A model generated the notes under the pieces. The model was not told where the DNA came from. It searched no databases and was given only the letters and a program-made list of their open reading frames with translations. Shown in pieces: positions 1-8,229 of a stretch of 64,000 nt of DNA (positions are counted from its first letter, which is position 1; each line of letters starts with the position of its first letter). The DNA comes from Pseudomonadota bacterium (GTDB lineage: Bacteria; Pseudomonadota; Gammaproteobacteria; Burkholderiales; Thiobacillaceae), in assembly GCA_021826065.1 (NCBI GenBank), contig JAKADY010000003.1, positions 1-64,000 on the forward strand, read 5' to 3'. Made by a program: the position numbers and the translations under genes.

Positions 1-2
1 TC

Positions 3-533
3 AAGCGCATCGTGCTGGTGCGCCCGGCGGTGGAGGCGGGCGAGCGCCTGGGCTTCCTGCCCGGCGACTTGGTGCAGAAGGTGGACCCTTATCTGCGGCC
101 CCTCTACGACGCCCTCTACGACCTGATGGGATTCGATCGTGCCACCCGCGCCTTCGAGCGGCAGGTCATCGAGATCGCGCCACTGGCCTTCATGCGCGGC
201 AGGACCCTCAACCATGCCTTCATCATCCTCGATGAGGCGCAGAACACCACGCCGGAGCAGATGAAGATGTTCCTCACCCGCATCGGCTTCGGCTCCAAGG
301 CGGTGATCACCGGCGACGTCACCCAGATCGACCTCGCCCGCGGGCAGAAGAGCGGGCTGGTGGAGGTGCGCGAGATCCTGCGCGAGGTGCGCGGCATCGC
401 CTTCACCGAATTCCAGAACGACGACGTGGTGCGCCACCCCCTGGTGGCCCGCATCATCGAGGCCTATGACCGATATCAGGGATCAGGCATCAGGGATCAG
501 GCGTCAGGGATCAGGGGGCAGGACGGGGCCTGA
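3..533 (+). CDS. ybeZ: PhoH-family ATPase (YbeZ), 5' end cut by window
   Basis: This is the C-terminal part of a PhoH/YbeZ-type P-loop ATPase thought to act with YbeY in RNA and ribosome metabolism. The frame is already open at base 3, so the Walker A part lies outside the window. Visible are the Walker B-like run FIILDEAQN (about residues 73-81 of the visible part) and the conserved [11 protein letters not shown] block. The last ~15 codons are made by a 7-bp tandem repeat and read as [14 protein letters not shown], which is not family sequence. ybeY overlaps the 3' end, and the order phoH-ybeY-corC is the classical one. Confidence 0.93.
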   Translation, partial: KRIVLVRPAVEAGERLGFLPGDLVQKVDPYLRPLYDALYDLMGFDRATRAFERQVIEIAPLAFMRGRTLNHAFIILDEAQNTTPEQMKMFLTRIGFGSKAVITGDVTQIDLARGQKSGLVEVREILREVRGIAFTEFQNDDVVRHPLVARIIEAYDRYQGSGIRDQASGIRGQDGA

Positions 534-993
534 ACACCGCTCGCCGCGGTTGCGGCTGGCCGTGCAGTACGCCCTCGATGTCACAGGATTGCCAGACCGG
601 ACTCGGCTGCGGCGCTGGGCACAGGCGGCACTCGTGCAGGATGCCGAGGTGACCCTGCGCTTCGTGGACGAGGCCGAGGGCCGCCGGCTCAACCGCGACT
701 ACCGCGGCAAGGACTACGCCACCAACGTGCTCACCTTCGCCTACGACTCACCCCTCACCCCTCACGCCTCACCCCTGAGCGGCGACATCGTCCTCTGTGC
801 GCCGGTGGTGGCCCGCGAGGCGGCGGCGCAGGGCAAGCCCTGTGAGGCCCACTATGCCCACCTGGTGGTGCACGGGCTTTTGCACCTGCAGGGCTATGAC
901 CACGAAGACGAACGGGAGGCCACTGCCATGGAAGCGGTGGAAAGTTTTATCCTACGCAGGTTGGGTTATCCCGACCCCTATGCCCTTCCATGA
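466..993 (+). CDS. ybeY: endoribonuclease YbeY
   Basis: YbeY is a zinc-dependent single-strand RNase needed for 16S rRNA 3' maturation and ribosome quality control. The metal site [11 protein letters not shown] (HGxLHxxGYDH) is intact near residues 135-145. The frame opens at ATG 466 inside phoH, which gives a 175-residue protein whose first ~25 residues are translated repeat; the conserved domain begins at RLRLAVQYA, so a TTG start at 550 is equally plausible and would give 147 residues, closer to the family. A second heptamer array (747-774) encodes [10 protein letters not shown] in the loop before GDIVLC. corC overlaps by 4 bp (ATGA). Confidence 0.93.
   Translation: MTDIRDQASGIRRQGSGGRTGPEHRSPRLRLAVQYALDVTGLPDRTRLRRWAQAALVQDAEVTLRFVDEAEGRRLNRDYRGKDYATNVLTFAYDSPLTPHASPLSGDIVLCAPVVAREAAAQGKPCEAHYAHLVVHGLLHLQGYDHEDEREATAMEAVESFILRRLGYPDPYALP
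475..523. repeat. seven-copy 7-bp tandem repeat (ATCAGGG type)
   Basis: Seven consecutive heptamers: ATCAGGG, ATCAGGC, ATCAGGG, ATCAGGC, GTCAGGG, ATCAGGG, GGCAGGA. The array covers the stop end of phoH and the possible first codons of ybeY, and is therefore read in two frames at once. The unit length matches three other arrays in this window. Confidence 0.85.
747..774. repeat. four-copy 7-bp tandem repeat (CTCACCC type) inside ybeY
   Basis: CTCACCC, CTCACCC, CTCACGC, CTCACCC in direct succession, translated in the ybeY frame as part of a surface-loop segment between the conserved TNVLTF and GDIVLC strands. The same unit occurs twice at 4934-4947. Confidence 0.8.
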
Positions 994-1829
994 ACGACGA
1001 CAGTCACCCGCGACCGAGTTTTCTCGAACGACTCACCTCCTGGCTCTCCCGCGAGCCGGACAACCGCGAGGAGCTGCTGGACCTGCTCCACGCCGCCTAC
1101 GACAAGAACCTGCTGGATGCCGATGCCCTGTCCATGATCGAGGGGGTCATGCAGGTCTCCGAGATGCAGGTGCGCGAGATCATGATCCCGCGCGCGCAGA
1201 TGGACGTGGTCGACATCAACGACCCGCCTGACAAGATCCTGCCCTTCGTCATCGAGACCGCCCACTCCCGTTTCCCCGCCGTCGATGGCGACCGCGACGA
1301 CGTCGTGGGCATCCTGCTCGCCAAGGACCTGCTGCGGCTGTGCCTCGACGAGGAGGTGGACCTGCGCGACATGCTGCGCCCGGCCGTTTTCATCCCGGAA
1401 TCCAAGCGGCTCAACGTCCTGCTGCGCGAGTTCCGCGCCTCGCGCAACCACATCGCCATCGTCGTCGATGAATACGGCGGGGTGGCGGGGCTCGTCACCA
1501 TCGAGGACGTGCTCGAGCAGATCGTCGGCGACATCGCCGACGAATACGATTACGACGAGGCCGAGGACAACATCCTGCAGGAGGGCGACGGCAGCTTCCG
1601 CGTCAAGGCCCAGACCGAGATCGGCGATTTCAACCTCGCCCTGGGCACCGCCTTCTCCGACGAGGCGTTCGACACCGTGGGCGGGCTGGTGACCCACGCA
1701 TTCGGGCGCTTGCCCAAGCGCGGCGAGAAGATCGATATCGGCGGCCTGGAGTTCGAGGTGCTGCGGGCCGACAGCCGGCGGCTGCACACCCTGCTGGTGC
1801 GCCGCCTGGCGCAGGCCGGCCTGTTGTGA
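990..1829 (+). CDS. corC: CorC/YbeX-type CBS-domain protein
   Basis: Cytoplasmic CBS-pair protein of the CorC/YbeX family, linked to magnesium/cobalt homeostasis and ribosome metabolism, 279 residues. Two CBS motifs span about residues 65-185 (blocks REIMIPRAQM and VVDEYGGVAGLVTIEDVLEQ), followed by a CorC_HlyC transporter-associated domain (about 200-275). There is no DUF21 membrane domain, as expected for CorC rather than HlyC/TlyC hemolysin homologues. Starts by a 4-bp ATGA overlap with ybeY. In many proteobacteria lnt follows; here it does not. Confidence 0.92.
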   Translation: MNDDSHPRPSFLERLTSWLSREPDNREELLDLLHAAYDKNLLDADALSMIEGVMQVSEMQVREIMIPRAQMDVVDINDPPDKILPFVIETAHSRFPAVDGDRDDVVGILLAKDLLRLCLDEEVDLRDMLRPAVFIPESKRLNVLLREFRASRNHIAIVVDEYGGVAGLVTIEDVLEQIVGDIADEYDYDEAEDNILQEGDGSFRVKAQTEIGDFNLALGTAFSDEAFDTVGGLVTHAFGRLPKRGEKIDIGGLEFEVLRADSRRLHTLLVRRLAQAGLL

Positions 1830-1831
1830 CC

Positions 1832-2035
1832 ATGCGCCGTCCCCTCCTCCTGTTCGGGCTTCTGTTGTTGCTGTTCCCGGCCGTGTCGGCCCTGTTCACC
1901 GGACTGCGCGACGGGTTTGCGACGCTCGCCGTCTGGCAGTGGGCGCTGGTGCTCCTGCTCCCCGGCCTCGTCTGGCTCTGGTACCGGCATTTCTCCCGCC
2001 TGGGCTGCCGCGACGGCTGCGCGCCTTTGCGCTGA
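1832..2035 (+). CDS. small hydrophobic membrane protein, unknown
   Basis: Unrecognised 67-residue protein. It has two hydrophobic stretches, about residues 4-22 and 31-50, with a positively charged C-terminus ending in a Cys-containing tail, so it is probably a two-pass inner-membrane protein. The ATG lies 3 bp after the corC stop, with a GTG at 1826 overlapping that stop, consistent with translation coupled to corC. It occupies the place where apolipoprotein N-acyltransferase (lnt) is often found, but is far too small to be it. Confidence 0.55.
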   Translation: MRRPLLLFGLLLLLFPAVSALFTGLRDGFATLAVWQWALVLLLPGLVWLWYRHFSRLGCRDGCAPLR

Positions 2036-2122
2036 ACCGGCACGGCCCCCGCCATTGCCCCGCTTGTCAGTGGGGTGGGCGGCCGGGTAAGTTACGCCTG
2101 TTCCCTGCACGCCCCTTGCGAC

Positions 2123-3151
2123 ATGATCCCGAGCTGGAGTGAATACTTGCAAACCCACGGCGCCGTCGTGCTCGACGGCGTGGTCCAGCACTTCGGCGAT
2201 CCGGCCGCCGAGCTCGCCCACGCCCGCGACGCCCTGGTCCTGGCCGACCTGTCGCACTATGGCCTGATCGCGCTCACCGGCGAGGACGCCCAGACCTTTC
2301 TGCATGGCCAGATCACCAATGATCTGCGCGGACTCAGAGACGAGCGCGCGGTGTTCGCCGGCTACTGCTCGGCCAAGGGCCGGCTGCTCGCCGACTTCCT
2401 GGTCTTCCGCCGCGCGGACGAGCTGTATGTCATGCTTCCGCGGGCGCTGCGCGAGACGGTGCAGAAGCGCCTGGCCATGTTCGTGCTGCGCGCGCGGGTG
2501 CGGCTGGCCGACGCCTCGGATGCCTGGGTCATCCTCGGCTTGAACGGCGTCGGTGCCGACGCACTGGTGCGCGAACGTTACGGGCGAGTCCCCGACGCCC
2601 CCATGGACGTGGTGCAGGCCGCGGACGGCTGGGTGGTGCGACTGGGCGAGAGCCGCTTCGACGCCTTCGTCAACCCGCAGGCCGCCCCCGCGCTTTGGCA
2701 AAGCTGGACGGGCCAGGCCAGACCCGTCGGTGCCCCCGCCTGGGACTGGCTCACCATACGCGCCGGGGTGCCGGTCATCCTGCCCGCCACACAGGATCAC
2801 TTCGTGCCGCAGATGGTCAACCTGGAGGTCCTGGGCGGGGTGAGCTTCAACAAGGGCTGCTATCCCGGTCAGGAGATCGTCGCGCGCAGCCATTATCTGG
2901 GCAAGCTCAAACGCCGCATGTATCTGGCCCACGTCGAGGCCGAGACGGCGGCCGGTGCCGAACTTTACAGCCCGGAGCTGCCAGGCCAGTCCTGTGGCCT
3001 GGTGGTCAATGCCGCACCGGCCCCGGCGGGGGGCACGGACGTGCTGGCGGTGATGCAGGTGTCGAGCCACGATGCGGGTGAGATTCATCTCGGCAGCCCC
3101 GATGGGCCGCGCCTGGTCTTCCAGCCGCTGCCCTACGAACTGCCGGCCTGA
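2123..3151 (+). CDS. ygfZ: folate-binding protein YgfZ
   Basis: YgfZ is a GcvT-like tetrahydrofolate-binding protein that supports assembly or repair of iron-sulfur enzymes such as MiaB. The family signature KGCYPGQE with its functional cysteine is present around residue 245, within NKGCYPGQEIVAR. The frame extends upstream to 2075, but ATG 2123 (MIPSWSEYL) gives the usual 342-residue length. Downstream DUF4936 and slmA follow closely on the same strand; this order is familiar from betaproteobacteria. Confidence 0.92.
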   Translation: MIPSWSEYLQTHGAVVLDGVVQHFGDPAAELAHARDALVLADLSHYGLIALTGEDAQTFLHGQITNDLRGLRDERAVFAGYCSAKGRLLADFLVFRRADELYVMLPRALRETVQKRLAMFVLRARVRLADASDAWVILGLNGVGADALVRERYGRVPDAPMDVVQAADGWVVRLGESRFDAFVNPQAAPALWQSWTGQARPVGAPAWDWLTIRAGVPVILPATQDHFVPQMVNLEVLGGVSFNKGCYPGQEIVARSHYLGKLKRRMYLAHVEAETAAGAELYSPELPGQSCGLVVNAAPAPAGGTDVLAVMQVSSHDAGEIHLGSPDGPRLVFQPLPYELPA

Positions 3152-3168
3152 GCGAGCCGCGCCGAGGT

Positions 3169-3486
3169 ATGCGCTTCACCTACTGCGTCTGGTACCGCGT
3201 CACGGATGACGGCCCCGACACCGAACGCATCGTACGCGGCCTGATGGCACGGCTGGCCTGCCGCACCGGGATCGCCGGGCAGCTCATGCGCAAGCGCGAT
3301 GAGCCGCGCCTTTGGATGGAGCTGTATGCGGGCGTCGTCGCGCCCGCCGCCTTCGAATCCGCCCTGCGCGAGCTTGCCGACACCTACGACGTGGACATGT
3401 TCCTGAGCGGCGAGCGGCGCATCGAATGTTTCATCGAGGATGAGGCCCGCGCCGAGGCGCATTGCGGGACGGGGGGCGGTGCATGA
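3169..3486 (+). CDS. DUF4936 family protein
   Basis: A 105-residue cytoplasmic protein of the DUF4936 family, found mainly in betaproteobacteria next to ygfZ. The recognisable features are the N-terminal YCVWYRV strand and the ELYAGV and FLSGERRIECF segments. No catalytic motif is visible and no function is known to me. The stop overlaps the slmA start as ATGA, which argues for co-translation. Confidence 0.75.
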   Translation: MRFTYCVWYRVTDDGPDTERIVRGLMARLACRTGIAGQLMRKRDEPRLWMELYAGVVAPAAFESALRELADTYDVDMFLSGERRIECFIEDEARAEAHCGTGGGA

Positions 3487-4082
3487 GCCGCCAGCCGGGC
3501 GAGCGCCGCCAGCAGATCCTGCAGGCCCTGGCGCAGATGCTGGAGGAGCCACAGCCCGAGAAGATCACCACGGCGGCGCTAGCACAGCGGCTGCAGGTCT
3601 CGGAGGCGGCCCTCTACCGCCATTTCGCGAGCAAGGCGCAGATGTACGAGGGCCTCATCGAGTTCATCGAGCAGGCCCTGTTCACCCGTATCAACCGCAT
3701 CGTCAGCGAGGAGGCACAGGGCGTGCGCCAGCTCTACGCCATCCTGACCCTGCTGTTGGCCTTCGCCGAGAAGAATCCCGGCATGACCCGCGTGCTGGTG
3801 GGGGAGGCCCTGGTGCACGAGAACGAGCGGCTGCAGGCGCGCGTGAATCAGCTGCACGACCGGCTCGAGGCGGTGCTGCGCCAGAGCCTGCGCATCGCCG
3901 CCAGCCAGCAGGCCGCCGCCGTCCCCCAGGACGCCACGGCGGCGCATGCCAACGCCCTCATCTGCTTCGTGCTGGGCCGCTGGCACCAGTTCGCGCGCAG
4001 CGGCTTCAAGCGCCTGCCGACCGAATACTGGCAGGCCCAGGCGGCCTGGTTACTGCCCCCAGCGTACGGCTTGGGTGAATGA
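3483..4082 (+). CDS. slmA: nucleoid occlusion factor SlmA (TetR fold)
   Basis: SlmA binds chromosomal SBS sites and blocks FtsZ assembly over the nucleoid. The TetR-type HTH with VSEAALYRHFASK is near residues 35-48, followed by the SlmA-like LIEFIEQALFTRIN stretch and a C-terminal FARSGFKRLPTEYW segment similar to the E. coli protein. Starting at ATG 3483, which overlaps the DUF4936 stop, it is 199 residues, normal for SlmA. An in-frame upstream start at 3462 lies inside DUF4936 and is less likely. Confidence 0.9.
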   Translation: MSRQPGERRQQILQALAQMLEEPQPEKITTAALAQRLQVSEAALYRHFASKAQMYEGLIEFIEQALFTRINRIVSEEAQGVRQLYAILTLLLAFAEKNPGMTRVLVGEALVHENERLQARVNQLHDRLEAVLRQSLRIAASQQAAAVPQDATAAHANALICFVLGRWHQFARSGFKRLPTEYWQAQAAWLLPPAYGLGE

Positions 4083-4130
4083 TCGTGGAGGCAACGCTGG
4101 CAAAGCGCCGGCAATCTTCGGTTTTTGTCT

Positions 4131-4895
4131 CTACCGCCCACTGTCCTCTGCCCCCTGACAGACGGGACATCCCGGGTCACGCCTGACCCGGATCGCGCGC
4201 CACTGACCGGCCAGACTGTCGATCAGCAGAAGGCGTCCGCTGAGGCTCTGGCCGACGCCCAGGAGGAGCTTGAGGGCCTCGGCGGCCTGGAGGCTGCCCA
4301 CCACCCCGACCAGGGGGGCGAAGACGCCGAACTCGGCGCAGCGCATCTCGCCGGTGTCTGCCTCCGCGGGGAACAGGCAGGCGTAACAGGGGGCGTCGGG
4401 CTGGCGCCGGTCGAACACGCTCACCTGGCCATCGAAGCGAACCGCGGCACCCGAGACGAGCGGCCGCCGGTGGGCCACACAGGCGGCGTTGACGGCATAG
4501 CGGGTGGTGAAGTTGTCGCTGCAGTCGAGCACGACGTCCGCCTCCCCAACCGCAGCGTCCAGGGCCTCACCCGCCAGCCGGGTCTCCAGCGGCAGGATGC
4601 TCACCTCAGGGTTCATCGCCTGCATGCGGCGCGCGGCCGAGCGGGCCTTGTTCACCCCCAGGCTCGTCATGTCGTGGGCGATCTGCCGCTGCAGGTTGGT
4701 CAGGTCCACGTCGTCGTGGTCGGCCAGGGTGATGCGGCCTACCCCGGCCGCGGCGAGATAGAGGGCCGCCGGCGAGCCCAGCCCGCCGGCGCCGACGATC
4801 AGGGCATGCGCGCCGAGCAACCGTGCCTGCCCCTCGATGCCGATCTCGTTGAGCAGGATGTGGCGCGAGTAACGCAGGAGTTGCTGGTCATCCAT
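4131..4895 (-). CDS. moeB: MoeB/ThiF/HesA-family E1-like adenylyltransferase
   Basis: ThiF-fold enzyme that adenylates the C-terminal glycine of MoaD or ThiS-like sulfur carriers in molybdopterin or thiamine synthesis. It shows the ATP-binding glycine motif VGAGGLGSPAALYLAAAGVG, the DxDxVxxxNLQRQ motif, the DCSDNFTTRY block, and zinc-type CxxC pairs (CYAC and CPVC). The TTG at 4913 lengthens it by six residues, but ATG 4895 (MDDQQLLRYSRH) matches the family. The 254-residue length is typical of bacterial MoeB without a rhodanese domain. Confidence 0.9.
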   Translation of the reverse strand: MDDQQLLRYSRHILLNEIGIEGQARLLGAHALIVGAGGLGSPAALYLAAAGVGRITLADHDDVDLTNLQRQIAHDMTSLGVNKARSAARRMQAMNPEVSILPLETRLAGEALDAAVGEADVVLDCSDNFTTRYAVNAACVAHRRPLVSGAAVRFDGQVSVFDRRQPDAPCYACLFPAEADTGEMRCAEFGVFAPLVGVVGSLQAAEALKLLLGVGQSLSGRLLLIDSLAGQWRAIRVRRDPGCPVCQGAEDSGR

Positions 4896-4933
4896 CGAAT
4901 TGCTGGAAGTCAAGCCACCCTATCGCCAGACCT

Positions 4934-4947
4934 CTCACCCCTCACCC
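4934..4947. repeat. two copies of CTCACCC between moeB and its upstream neighbour
   Basis: Two perfect CTCACCC heptamers directly after the stop of the minus-strand gene 4947-5342, the same unit as in ybeY. Confidence 0.5.
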
Positions 4948-5342
4948 TATTTGTACTGGCGCCATTCCTGCGGTGTGTCGTCGTGGTCGCCATGCGGGCG
5001 CTGGTCCCAGACCTGGATGTGGGGCTTGTAGTTCTTGGTGCTGACCTCGGGTCGGGTGAGGTTCTCGCGCTGCACGCGCTCGACGTGGTAGACGAGGGCA
5101 CGCTTGATCTTGATGAGCAGGCTCACCTCCAGGTGGAAGCCCTGCTCGCTGAGCAGGCTCTCCAGGTCCTCCAGGCAATGATCGGTGAGGTCGTAGTGCA
5201 CGGTGAGCTGGCGCTCGCCGCTGCGCAGCACGGACAGGCGCGGCAGCGCGCTGAGCAGCGCATGCGCACGCTCGGTCTGCGCCGGCGGCGTGGGGTGGAA
5301 GACGATGTCCCGCTGCTTGCGGGTGTCACCCGGTGGCGTCAT
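4947..5342 (-). CDS. small HMA-like (ferredoxin-fold) protein, unknown
   Basis: Unrecognised 131-residue cytoplasmic protein. The stretch from about residue 35 to 75 (RLSVLRSGERQLTVHYDL, then LEDLESLLSEQGFHLE) has the beta-alpha-beta rhythm of heavy-metal-associated domains, but the CxxC metal motif is absent. The C-terminal third is rich in His, Asp, Trp and Tyr (KPHIQVWDQRPHGDHDDTP). It lies in the minus-strand block between ctpA and moeB, so a sulfur-carrier or metal link is possible but unproven. Confidence 0.6.
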   Translation of the reverse strand: MTPPGDTRKQRDIVFHPTPPAQTERAHALLSALPRLSVLRSGERQLTVHYDLTDHCLEDLESLLSEQGFHLEVSLLIKIKRALVYHVERVQRENLTRPEVSTKNYKPHIQVWDQRPHGDHDDTPQEWRQYK

Positions 5343-5474
5343 GAGCGGCGGTCATCGTCGTCCATTCGGGGGCGCCAGCGACTCGTGGGGCACCCCACCC
5401 GGATGCGGCAGGGAGAGGAGTGCCGGCGGGCAACGGAGGCGCCAGTCAGGCCCAGCTTCATGCCCGTCGCTCCG

Positions 5475-6863
5475 TCAGCGCGCCTGCAGCAGGTTCAGCC
5501 CTTTGAGCAGGATCAGCGCCTGATTGAACTGGTAGTCGTTGCGCGAAATGATGTCACGCCCCTCCGGCTGTTTTTCCATCTTTTCATCCTTTGGTGTCTT
5601 GTCCTTCTCGGTCTTGGCGGGCGACTCCTCTTTGCCATTGGACAGGTGGCGGCTGAGGTCGGCCTCGCGCACGGCGAGCGAGGGACCGCTGTCGGCCGCG
5701 GCGGTGACGGTGGCCTCCTCGACGACGATGTCGGGGGCGATGCCCTTGGCCTGGATGGAGCGGCCCTTGGGCGTGAAGTAGCGGGCGGTGGTGAGCTTGA
5801 TGGCGGCACCGTTGTTGAGCGGCAGGATGGTCTGGACCGAGCCCTTGCCGAAGGTCTGGGTGCCGACCACCAGCGCCCGCTTGTGGTCTTGCACGGCGCC
5901 GGCGACGATCTCAGAGGCGGAGGCCGAGCCGCCGTTGACCAGCACGACCAGCGGCGCGGTCTTGGCCCAGGCCGGCACGCGCGCCAGGTAGTCGCGTTCG
6001 CTCGAGCGCAGGTAGTGTTCGCGCGCGTTGGTCAGCCGCATGCGGGCGTCCTCGCTGCGGCCATCGGTGTAGACCACCAGATCGCCGGGCTTGAGGAAGG
6101 CCCCGGCCACGCCCACGGCGGTGTTGAGTAGCCCCCCGGGGTTGTTGCGCAGGTCCAACACCAGGCCGCTCAGCGGGCCCTTGTTCTGCGTCTCCAGGTC
6201 GCGCAGGGCGTCGACCAGGGCGGGGCCGGTCTGTTCCTGGAACTGGGTGATGCGCACGTAACCGTAGCCGGGTTCAATCAACTGGTATTTCACGCTCCGG
6301 ATCTTGATCACCGCGCGTGTGAGGGTCACGACGATGGGCTTGGCCTCGCCCTTGCGCATGATGGTGAGGGTGATCGAGGTGCCGGGCTTGCCGCGCATGC
6401 GTTTGACCGCGTCGTTCAGGCTCATGCCCTTCACAGGGGTCTCGTCCAGCTTGATGATGAGGTCGCCGCTCTTGATGCCGGCGCGGTGGGCGGGGGTGTC
6501 CTCGATGGGGGCGACCACCTTGACGAAGCCATCCTCCATGCCGACCTCAATCCCCAGGCCGCCGAACTCGCCCTGGGTGCCGACCTGCAGCTCCTTGAAG
6601 GCCTCGGGGTCGAGGTAGGCGGAATGCGGGTCGAGGCCCGAGAGCATGCCGTTGATCGCCTCGGTGATCAGCTTTTTGTCGTCGACCGGCTCGACGTAGT
6701 CGCTCTTGATCTTGCCGAAGATCTCGGTGAAGGCGCGCAGGTCCTCGACCGGAAGCACCTCGCGCTCGCGCTGGGCGACGGCGGGATAGTTGAGGGTTAG
6801 GGCGGCGCCCAACAGGGCGCCCAGTGCCAGCAGGCCGATTTGCTTGAATCTGGAGATCTTCAT
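5475..6863 (-). CDS. ctpA: S41 carboxyl-terminal processing protease CtpA
   Basis: Periplasmic tail-specific serine protease of family S41. An uncleaved or cleaved signal segment covers residues 1-30 (LLALGALLGAALTLNYPAVA), a PDZ domain about 90-175, then the protease fold with the catalytic Ser in NGGSASASEIVAGA and Lys in TFGKGSVQT. The C-terminal ~70 residues contain a charged low-complexity linker (EESPAKTEKDKTPKDEK). ATG 6863 is preferred to GTG 6881 because it begins the signal sequence. It is followed closely upstream by envC, as in many betaproteobacteria. Confidence 0.92.
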   Translation of the reverse strand: MKISRFKQIGLLALGALLGAALTLNYPAVAQREREVLPVEDLRAFTEIFGKIKSDYVEPVDDKKLITEAINGMLSGLDPHSAYLDPEAFKELQVGTQGEFGGLGIEVGMEDGFVKVVAPIEDTPAHRAGIKSGDLIIKLDETPVKGMSLNDAVKRMRGKPGTSITLTIMRKGEAKPIVVTLTRAVIKIRSVKYQLIEPGYGYVRITQFQEQTGPALVDALRDLETQNKGPLSGLVLDLRNNPGGLLNTAVGVAGAFLKPGDLVVYTDGRSEDARMRLTNAREHYLRSSERDYLARVPAWAKTAPLVVLVNGGSASASEIVAGAVQDHKRALVVGTQTFGKGSVQTILPLNNGAAIKLTTARYFTPKGRSIQAKGIAPDIVVEEATVTAAADSGPSLAVREADLSRHLSNGKEESPAKTEKDKTPKDEKMEKQPEGRDIISRNDYQFNQALILLKGLNLLQAR

Positions 6864-6887
6864 GGGGCTCACACCTAACACGTCCGT

Positions 6888-8135
6888 CTAACCGGCCTTG
6901 CCGGGCTTGACCCAGGCCATCGGGTCGAACGGTCGGCCCTGGCGACGCAGTTCGAAATAGAGGCCGGTATCGGCCTGGCCGCCCGTGTTGCCGACTGCAG
7001 CGATGACATCCCCGGCGCGCACGAGTTCACCCGCCTGCTTATACAGGCTTTCGTTGTTGCTGTACAGGCTCAGGTAGCCGTCGCCGTGGTCGATGATGAG
7101 CAGGTTGCCGAAGCCGCGCAGCCAGTCGGCGAAGACCACCCGCCCATTGCCGACGGCGCGCACCTCCCGCCCGGCCGGCGCGCGGATGAACAGGCCCTTC
7201 CAGGAGGGGCCGCCGCCTTCGCGCGCCTGGCCGAAGCGGGCGATGATCTCGCCGGCCACGGGCAGCGCCAGGCGCCCCTGGAGCTTGGTGAATTCCAGTC
7301 CCGCCAGGCTGGCGTCGGCCACCTCGGTCACCGCCTCGCCGGGGCGCGGCGCGGGGGTTCCGGGCTTGCGCGGCGGACGTGCGGGTCTCGCCGCCATGCG
7401 GCTCAGTCGATCGATCAGGCGGGTCAGGCGCTGCTCGTCCCGCACCAGGGTGTCGACCTGGCGGCGTTGGGCGCGGATCTGCTCGGAGAGCTTGTCGAGC
7501 ACGACCTGACGCTCGCGTTTCTCCGCCTCCAGCTGGCGCCTGAGATCCAGCTGCTCGGCGCGGGCCTGGCTGAGCGCCGCCTTGTGGGCGAGGGTACGCT
7601 GCTCGAGGGCCTGCAGGCGATCGAGCGCCGCCTGGTGATCGCGGATGAGGTCCTGCCGCGCCTGACCGATGTAACGCAGATAGGCGAGTTGACGGGAGAC
7701 CTCGGCGGGGTCGCGGCCGCTCAGGAGCAGGCGCAGGGCATCGGCATTGCCTTGGGCATGCCGCGTGCGCAACAGGGTCGCCAGGGCCGCCTGCTGTGCC
7801 TGGATGTCCGCGCGGGCCTTGTCGGCTGCGGCATCCAGTTCGGCGAGCTCCCGGTCCAGGGTGCGTAGGCGGGCGGCCAGCTCGCGCAGGTTGCGGTTGA
7901 CGTCGGAGATCCGCCGCTCGGACTGCTTGAGGGCGTCGGCCGCCTCGGAGCGGTCGCCCGCCGCCTGCTCGATCTCGCGTTTGAGTTGCTCGATGCGCTG
8001 GCGCAGGTCCTGGAGCTCCTGCCGTTTGCCGTCGAGGCTGCCCCAGGCCGGGGCGGCCAAACTCAGCAACAGCAGCAGGCGGAGGATCAGCAAGGGCCGG
8101 GCTCGGTTCGGATGCGCATCCACCAGCCCCCGCAC
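6888..8135 (-). CDS. envC: murein hydrolase activator EnvC
   Basis: Periplasmic activator of amidases at the division septum. A hydrophobic signal sequence lies at about residues 14-32, then a long coiled coil (35-250, many heptads rich in R, E, L, Q) and a C-terminal LytM/M23 domain (about 290-410; GNLLIIDHGDGYLSLYSN, FELRRQG). The HxxxD and HxH zinc ligands of active M23 peptidases are not complete, so it is probably an activator rather than an enzyme. The start shown is GTG; no upstream ATG is in frame. Confidence 0.88.
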   Translation of the reverse strand: MRGLVDAHPNRARPLLILRLLLLLSLAAPAWGSLDGKRQELQDLRQRIEQLKREIEQAAGDRSEAADALKQSERRISDVNRNLRELAARLRTLDRELAELDAAADKARADIQAQQAALATLLRTRHAQGNADALRLLLSGRDPAEVSRQLAYLRYIGQARQDLIRDHQAALDRLQALEQRTLAHKAALSQARAEQLDLRRQLEAEKRERQVVLDKLSEQIRAQRRQVDTLVRDEQRLTRLIDRLSRMAARPARPPRKPGTPAPRPGEAVTEVADASLAGLEFTKLQGRLALPVAGEIIARFGQAREGGGPSWKGLFIRAPAGREVRAVGNGRVVFADWLRGFGNLLIIDHGDGYLSLYSNNESLYKQAGELVRAGDVIAAVGNTGGQADTGLYFELRRQGRPFDPMAWVKPGKAG

Positions 8136-8229
8136 GCGCGGCTCACAAGAAACTCGCCGGGCCGGCCCAAGAGTTTCTTGGCCCCCGTGGGGGGCGATTC
8201 GACGCGTTGCGGAGAATCGGGGGCTGTGT

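Noticed and set aside
1550-3088. 512-codon minus-strand frame opposite corC/ygfZ
   Set aside because: No domain, and CorC and YgfZ on the other strand are clear.
4125-6131. 668-codon open frame on the plus strand
   Set aside because: It runs antisense across moeB, the HMA-like gene and ctpA, all of which have recognisable motifs in their own frames.
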